In this document: positions 58,796 to 64,000 of the stretch, in pieces | Layout of the letters: each line of letters opens with the position of its first letter | How positions within the stretch are numbered: the first letter of the stretch is position 1 | Assembly: GCA_036365515.1 (NCBI GenBank) | Contig: CM070877.1 | Coordinates: forward strand, 83,240,522 to 83,304,521 | DNA from: Torymus aiolomorphi | Taxonomy: Eukaryota; Arthropoda; Insecta; Hymenoptera; Torymidae | Length of the DNA stretch: 64,000 nt | Reading direction: 5' to 3' | Position numbers and translations under genes: made by a program | Notes under the pieces: generated by a model | The model's database searches: none | The model's input: the letters and a program-made list of their open reading frames with translations, nothing else | What the model was told of the DNA's origin: nothing

Positions 58796-59430
58796 TATAG
58801 AATCGAAATATCGATGTGCGCCAAATTCTTTTCATGGGAAGATTTTTTAAATTAACAAAATGTCAAAAATCATTGAAAAATGGTCTATTTTTTCTCGAAA
58901 TATCCCTTATAACTCGAAAACGAAGCCTCGAACGAAAAAAATTCACTAGAGACTTTTATTTATTGAGACATTTTCTACAAGATAGCTTATATGCGCCATG
59001 AAAATTTTCAAAATTTGCATTGCAAAATGGAAAAATGCAAATTGAATTGTGACATTTTTTCACAGTGTCGATACACAAGGTAAATGTTAATGAATCTTCA
59101 TGAAATCGAGATTTGAAGACTTCAATATACACTTAATTTACATGCGCAACCTACCCGCTGTGCACTTAATAGTTTTTGCACAATCAATTGTTTAATTAAA
59201 AAAATGTGAAAACTTTGATGAAATGTAACTTTTATAATGAGGCCCTCAGATACTTTCTGATTTTTTTACGTACTCTTTACAACATTAACAACTATAAGAA
59301 ATCAAAAAAGTATACATTTTTTAATTTTACAACCGTTTTAGAATTTTTTTAAATATTTAACGCTAATTAACAAATGAAATTTCTCAATGAAAAGTTATCG
59401 AATAAAATTTTTTGTTTTATATACTTATAA
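58796..59430. other. AT-rich, no gene
   Basis: No convincing coding or repeat structure. The short plus frame at 58816-59001 is Lys/Phe-rich by composition only. Confidence 0.45.
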
Positions 59431-59436
59431 TGTATC

Positions 59437-60757
59437 ACAATCGGCATAACATCATTGATGTGGTTCTTGATCTGAGCACTCCTAATCCTATTAGTGAGTC
59501 ATTCACATACAGATCATTTAATAAGATAAACACATAAGTTTTGAACTCCATGTTGGCTGATTGTGACTGGTGGCCGTTCGACGCGAGCTTGCCCGATCTA
59601 CAAACATTACTGCACTGCCTTACTGAAAATCTAACAGAGACCATTAATATTATTGCACCTGAAAAGACTGTAACGCCCAAAAAGCGTCAACCCCCTTGGG
59701 TCGATGCGAACTTGGTTCTTTTACGACGTAAATGTGATGCTGCCTTAAGACGGTATAAGTGGACTCGTGATCCTTATTTTCTGGATGAATTTCTTGGGCT
59801 GCGCAAGAAAATCTCGGAGGCCAGATCACGTGAGCGCTTCAATTGTATCAGCAATAGGATTACTGAAACCCTTGACCGCAAGAGGAACTTCTGGGCTGAA
59901 ATGCCCAACCATGGACTTCTTCCGAAAGCGGCTGATGACCTCCACGGCTTCTCCTTAGAGGCGCTTAACAAACACTTTGCGCTGGTGTCATTCTCCTTCA
60001 CTGAAAATCTGAACGCTGCCTTGAGTGTGCTGGAAACCTCTCCGACTGATGGGTTCTCATTCAGTCCTGTTTCTTTTAATGATGTTGTCTTGGCGGTTTC
60101 CCATTTCTCTTCTCAGGCTCGAGGGGAGGATGATATCCCGCAAGGTGTTATAGCCAAAGCTCTACCTTCAGTGGGATCTTTGCTTGTTAAAATATTTAAC
60201 TGCTCGCTGCTTACTGGTATCTTTCCTGAGGCCTGGAAGAAAGCTCAGCTGATCCCATTGAAGAAGAAATCAGCGCCAACATCGCCATCGGACTTCCGTC
60301 CCATCGCGTTACTGAGCTTCCTCTTTAAGGTCCTTGCAAACTTATGCATGAAGAGCTTCTGGAGTTCGTTGCCCGCAAAGGTATTCTTGATCCGCTGCAG
60401 GCTGGCTTTCGTAAGCATCACAGCACTTCTACCGCGTTACTGAAATTGACTGAAGATATTAGATGAGGTTTTGACAGACGAGTTAACACGATTGCGCTGG
60501 TGTTTGATTTCAGTAAAGCTTTCGACACGATTTCGCCGACAAAACTGGTACGCATAATAAGTAGTATTGGGTTCTCACGCTCAGTGCTCTGTTGGATACA
60601 CTCTTATCTCTGGGGTAGGAAACAACAAGTTGTGGCTAAGTCGGGAACCTCTCAGCGGGTTACGACCAATTTGGGTCTTCCACAGGACTCTGTGTTGGGC
60701 CCCCTGCTGTTCCGCTTATACATCAACGACGTCCAAAAACGTCCGACTTAATAGTCG
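59437..60757 (+). pseudogene. LINE (Jockey/I-like) endonuclease end and RT
   Basis: The frame starts inside the endonuclease C-terminus (HNIIDVVLDLSTPNPISESF, with a TAA near 59536) and continues from 59541 through the RT N-terminal domain (KRQPPWVDANLVLLRRKCDA, QARGEDDIPQGVIAKAL, WKKAQLIPLKKKSAPTSPSD, FRPIALLSFLFKVL). A frameshift near 60330 and a TGA near 60465 follow. Motif A (LVFDFSKAFDTISPTKL) and the PQ.S block (LGLPQDSVLGPLLFRLYIND, glycine changed to aspartate) close the preserved part. The catalytic YADD region and the 3' end are missing. Truncated at both ends. Confidence 0.85.
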
Positions 60758-61220
60758 GTTGAAAAAAATAAAGAACAATATGTAAAGATCGAAAATATAT
60801 ATTTTTGGCTCTGGGTTTGGATATCGCGTGAAATTAGTCGTATTTTCTTAAAGGTCTTTGAATTACCTATCAATTCATATTTTTGTCGGCCTGATGGGAA
60901 AAAATAAAGAAAAATATTATAAAAAATTATAAGAATTATTAAATTATAAGAAAAGTCGAAAATAATTTTTGTCGCTCTGGGTTTGGATATCGGTTGGAAG
61001 TAGGCCTATTTCTGAAAGGTCTTGAAATTACCTATCAATCCATATTTTTGTCGGCCCGATCGCATAATTTTAAGTTAGTTAAAAAAATAAAGAAAAATAT
61101 GGAAAAATCGAAAATATGTTTTTTCAGCTCTGGGTTCGGATACTGGCCGGAACTATTCCAATTTTCTTAAATGTCTTGAAATTACCTATCAATCAATATT
61201 TTTGTAATTTAATAATTACT
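60750..61220. repeat. tandem repeat, ~155-bp unit, 3 copies
   Basis: Units contain AAAAAATAAAGAAAAATATG, GCTCTGGGTTTGGATATCG and GAAATTACCTATCAATCCAT, with a TTTTTGTCGGCC end. They begin directly after the LINE fragment. Confidence 0.8.
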
Positions 61221-61367
61221 ACATAACTATTTTAAATATAATTTTTTATATAATTTTGAATAATGTATTTATGGAAAATGAGATATGAAGAAAAAATGAA
61301 ATTTTATATAAAATATACATTTTAAAAATTTATTTGATGTAATTTATCAATTCTCTTTGAGAAAGCA

Positions 61368-62190
61368 TTCTGCTAAAGCAGTTAGCAGCGGTTTTAGACC
61401 AGAAACGTGCCGTTGAGAAATACAGAAGCAAAATAATAAGCATTGCTCATGCTATTATTGCAGCTACGCGGCCGAGATCGTATTTACCTTCCCTCCAAGT
61501 TGCATTAGCCGCAACCATAAATAAAAAATATGTTTCAAAAGAATTATTACAGATTTTGAGTTCTCTCGAATTTTGTGTAACTTACGAAGATTCACTACTT
61601 TTTGAGGCTTCTATTTTGAGTCACCCTCAGAATTTGAAGTTTAATGATTCGTATTTTCAATATGTATTCGATAACGCCGACCACAACCTTAACACAATAG
61701 ATGGAAAAGATACTTTCCTTGCTATGGACGGTATAGAAATTATAACGCCGTATAATTCTGTCTCTGGTAGTGAACGCGTACCAAGATTAAAAATAATACT
61801 CAGCGCTGAGATTATCGGAAAATTTGGTAAAACAGATTTTCATACATTCCATAAGCCTTCTGCTTTCGGAATGCAGAAAATCATTGTTAAAAATTTAAAT
61901 GAAATCTCTCCAATGTCATTTGATATAGAAATATTACCTGCAGATTTTTTATGGCTCCGTGGTAAGTCCATGAATCCAAATAATTTCGAAGGTTGAAATG
62001 GATTCATGGAAGTTATAACAAAAAACGAACATTTTGTAAAAAGTAAAGTTAATTTTCTACCATTTATTAATCATGTGCCAAGTAGTTACGACACTATTTA
62101 TACTGTTCTCTTGGAAGCTAAACGCCGTAAAGGAGAAAATCAAAAAGATTGCTTTGTAACGTTCGATCAACCTCTGTACTTATGTTACGT
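61368..62190 (+). pseudogene. uncharacterised TE protein, N-terminal/central half
   Basis: An open frame from about 61368 reads VEKYRSKIISIAHAIIAAT, SLQVALAATINKKYVSKELL, QYVFDNADHNLNTIDGKDTF (DNADHN at 61670-61687), LAMDGIEIITPYN, HKPSAFGMQKIIVKNL and SSYDTIYTVLLEAKRRKG, ending CFVTFDQPLYL near 62187. One in-frame TGA (61994-61996, probably a former tryptophan) breaks it, and the text after 62190 no longer fits. From memory, 'DN.DHN..T.DG' and 'TFDQPLY' mark the first half of the same large TE family whose second half has the PIN-like and CXC blocks at 35286-36240. No terminal repeats are seen here. Confidence 0.55.
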
Positions 62191-62259
62191 GAGACCTGTT
62201 AAGACCTCACGTACTAATTATAAAAATGTTTTGGTTCGTTGCCCTCGAGAGTTTTGATT

Positions 62260-64000
62260 TCACTCTCGCCGCGACGGTACCTACTTTTTCCTTCGTCCCC
62301 TATATCCGCCAATACAAATATAGCAGCGCTGCTAGAGTCCTCAGTTGTTCTAATTTGGGGCAACTATCAGTCGATCACGTCCCTATAGTTATCGTAGATC
62401 CTGTAGAAGTGATGTATGACGTATATCTGCGACTGCTCGGTTTCATGAACAATTGATTTGAATCGTAGTGATAGGCGGGAGCCCGTATTCCCGGGTTACG
62501 AAATGGAATTAAGGAATGGTTAATTAATACATGTGATAAATTATATAGCAAGATTTATTATTATTTTACCGATTAACTCGTTACAACATCGCCGTTGGCT
62601 ATTAATATTATGATAATATAATTATTTATTGGTTTTGTTCCGCAAGGGATTTCCGTTCGTGTTAATAGAAACTACTCCTTTGCAAATAGTGAATACAACT
62701 TGTTTGTTATGTTTATTAAACCGAGGGTGCGAACCGGACATGCCACTACTTGGCGTTAATTGTACCTGGTCGTTTTCCGTCGATACCCGTCGATTGCGGT
62801 TCGATTGCAGTAGTCTGGAAATTCCTCCCAGTACGCGCGGTTGTAATATAGAATGACCCTGCGTCTGAGTTTGGCGCGTGGCGCGCGTGTCTATGAGAGT
62901 ATACGGGCGAGCGCGCAGTGAGTCCGAGTGGAGTGAGAGTCGGCCGTCTAGATGCTGTACGGGCCATGCGATTGAACACTGCGGTGAGAGCAGACGTCGT
63001 CAGCTGATATTTTCGCCGTTGCGGATGGGTTTGTTTATTTCAGTGGCCTCGTCGAACAGATAAGTACTCCTTTCCGTAACTTCTTGTTGTGTATTACGTC
63101 CCAAAGTATGGATATTTTGGGGGTTTAGATGCGCATGTACTTGCAGTAGGCGTGTGTTACCTTCTGTGTTTCTGCACATATAGACATACACTATATATGA
63201 TTATGTCTACTCTTATGTGAGTAGACCACTGCTTTCTCTGATGTGTGTACATATAAGTGTATATAGCGTTACCTATATCTTCCTGGCCATATTGTTCCTT
63301 GCATGCTGTGAATGCTTATCGGATCTACACTGTTATATCCTATACTCCTCCTTGTATGTGAATGAGTTACTTTGGGGTTCTTCGCTGTCCTTTCTTCAGA
63401 GGCTGCTCCGGATGCATACAACACAGAGAGATGGTCGTGTTGGTCGCACCTCCCTCGTATTTTCCAGTGATGGCCAGGAGATAGTGCATTCCACTTCTTA
63501 TGAGGTTCTTGTCGTCCTGACTTGGTATACAAGGATGGTTGCCGGCCAAATTTCCAAGCAAGGTCTAGGATCCTTTCCAAGGTGTAAGGCCTCACTCAAT
63601 CAAGGGACAACGGATACCGATTTACAATCCAGGTACAGTGCAGCAATGGAAACAAGTATTTTAGCGTTAAAGCCTCTTTATTAAGCCTTTTATTATCACT
63701 TTAGTTTTCATGCCATATAGGGTAAGACGCAAAAATGAATAGAAAAGGGATTGAGTTTCTTATATTCATTATTTGCAGCAGATTACAGAAGGTAAAAGTA
63801 TGTGGCATAAGTTTGGCCACCTACTTGCTTCTTATTAATAAAAAGAAGATACAATTACCCGCATGGAGTTGGGTACACATACATATGTTAATAATTTTCA
63901 CACTCTTTTGAATGTAATATCTAAAAGGTAAAAAGATTGAAGGGGTTGCTTAAGGTTTGGTTAAATTCAAATTACTATTCAAGCAAACCTATAAAAATTA
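62260..64000. other. no recognisable gene or element
   Basis: About 1.7 kb with a CpG-rich patch (62740-63060) and otherwise ordinary composition. Open frames on both strands (for example 63217-63684) lack domains I can name and overlap antisense frames, so none is called. A host promoter, exon or LTR could be hidden here. Confidence 0.4.

Noticed and set aside
62629..63684. Open frames of 75-155 codons as candidate host genes
   Set aside because: They overlap antisense frames, lack domains, and show no splice or promoter pattern I can defend. Left as unassigned.

Overview
The window is eukaryotic, AT-rich and dense in transposable elements. Copia, gypsy, Penelope-like, mariner and TTAA-type elements together with long simple repeats point to an arthropod, most likely an insect. 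A parasitoid hymenopteran would fit, but that is only an impression. I find no host protein-coding gene, rRNA or tRNA that I can support. Nearly every coding signal is a decayed or nested mobile element, so the annotation is mainly a record of insertions.

Layout: 0-2.8 kb holds a broken gypsy element (minus strand) whose gag is split by a Tc1/mariner-like fragment between 68-bp duplications. 2.8-5.9 kb is an AT-rich stretch followed by a GC-rich, LTR-like block. 5.9-16 kb is a repeat zone: (TA)n runs, a 120-bp satellite of about 24 copies, G-rich minisatellites, a recurring 17-bp motif and a palindromic MITE at a TA site. 16.0-19.3 kb is a 3.26-kb element with ~0.65-kb inverted arms around a broken DUF4817-type/DDE transposase. 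20.7-27.6 kb looks like an old DNA transposon carrying an uncharacterised ORF, later hit by two nested TTAA elements and by a gag-only LTR element. 29.4-41.5 kb is a decayed copia element (minus) interrupted by a 7.4-kb foldback. That foldback contains a 3.6-kb inverted-repeat element with pieces of a PIN-like plus CXC protein.

41.8-53.56 kb is the best-resolved nest. A copia element of about 5.5 kb net has LTRs and a 5-bp target duplication (ATCTA). It was hit by a 2.6-kb TTAA element, which contains a second TTAA element, and by a 3.6-kb Penelope-like element with a 13-bp target duplication. 53.6-56.9 kb holds a gypsy 5' region with gag, protease and RT start, then a hairpin-rich minisatellite. 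57.0-58.0 kb is a large palindrome with a hammerhead-like core. 58.5-62.2 kb holds a mariner 5' end, a LINE fragment, a tandem repeat, and a fragment of what I take to be the N-terminal half of the same family as the PIN/CXC protein. The last 1.8 kb shows nothing I recognise.

The coding pieces are relics of separate mobile elements and do not act together. The items most worth following up are the PIN/CXC family, the foldback with similar ORFs in both arms, the TTAA-in-TTAA nests, the sense/antisense transposase element and the shared TCAAGGTCA motif. Family names given for uncharacterised ORFs rest on remembered motif patterns, not on a search.
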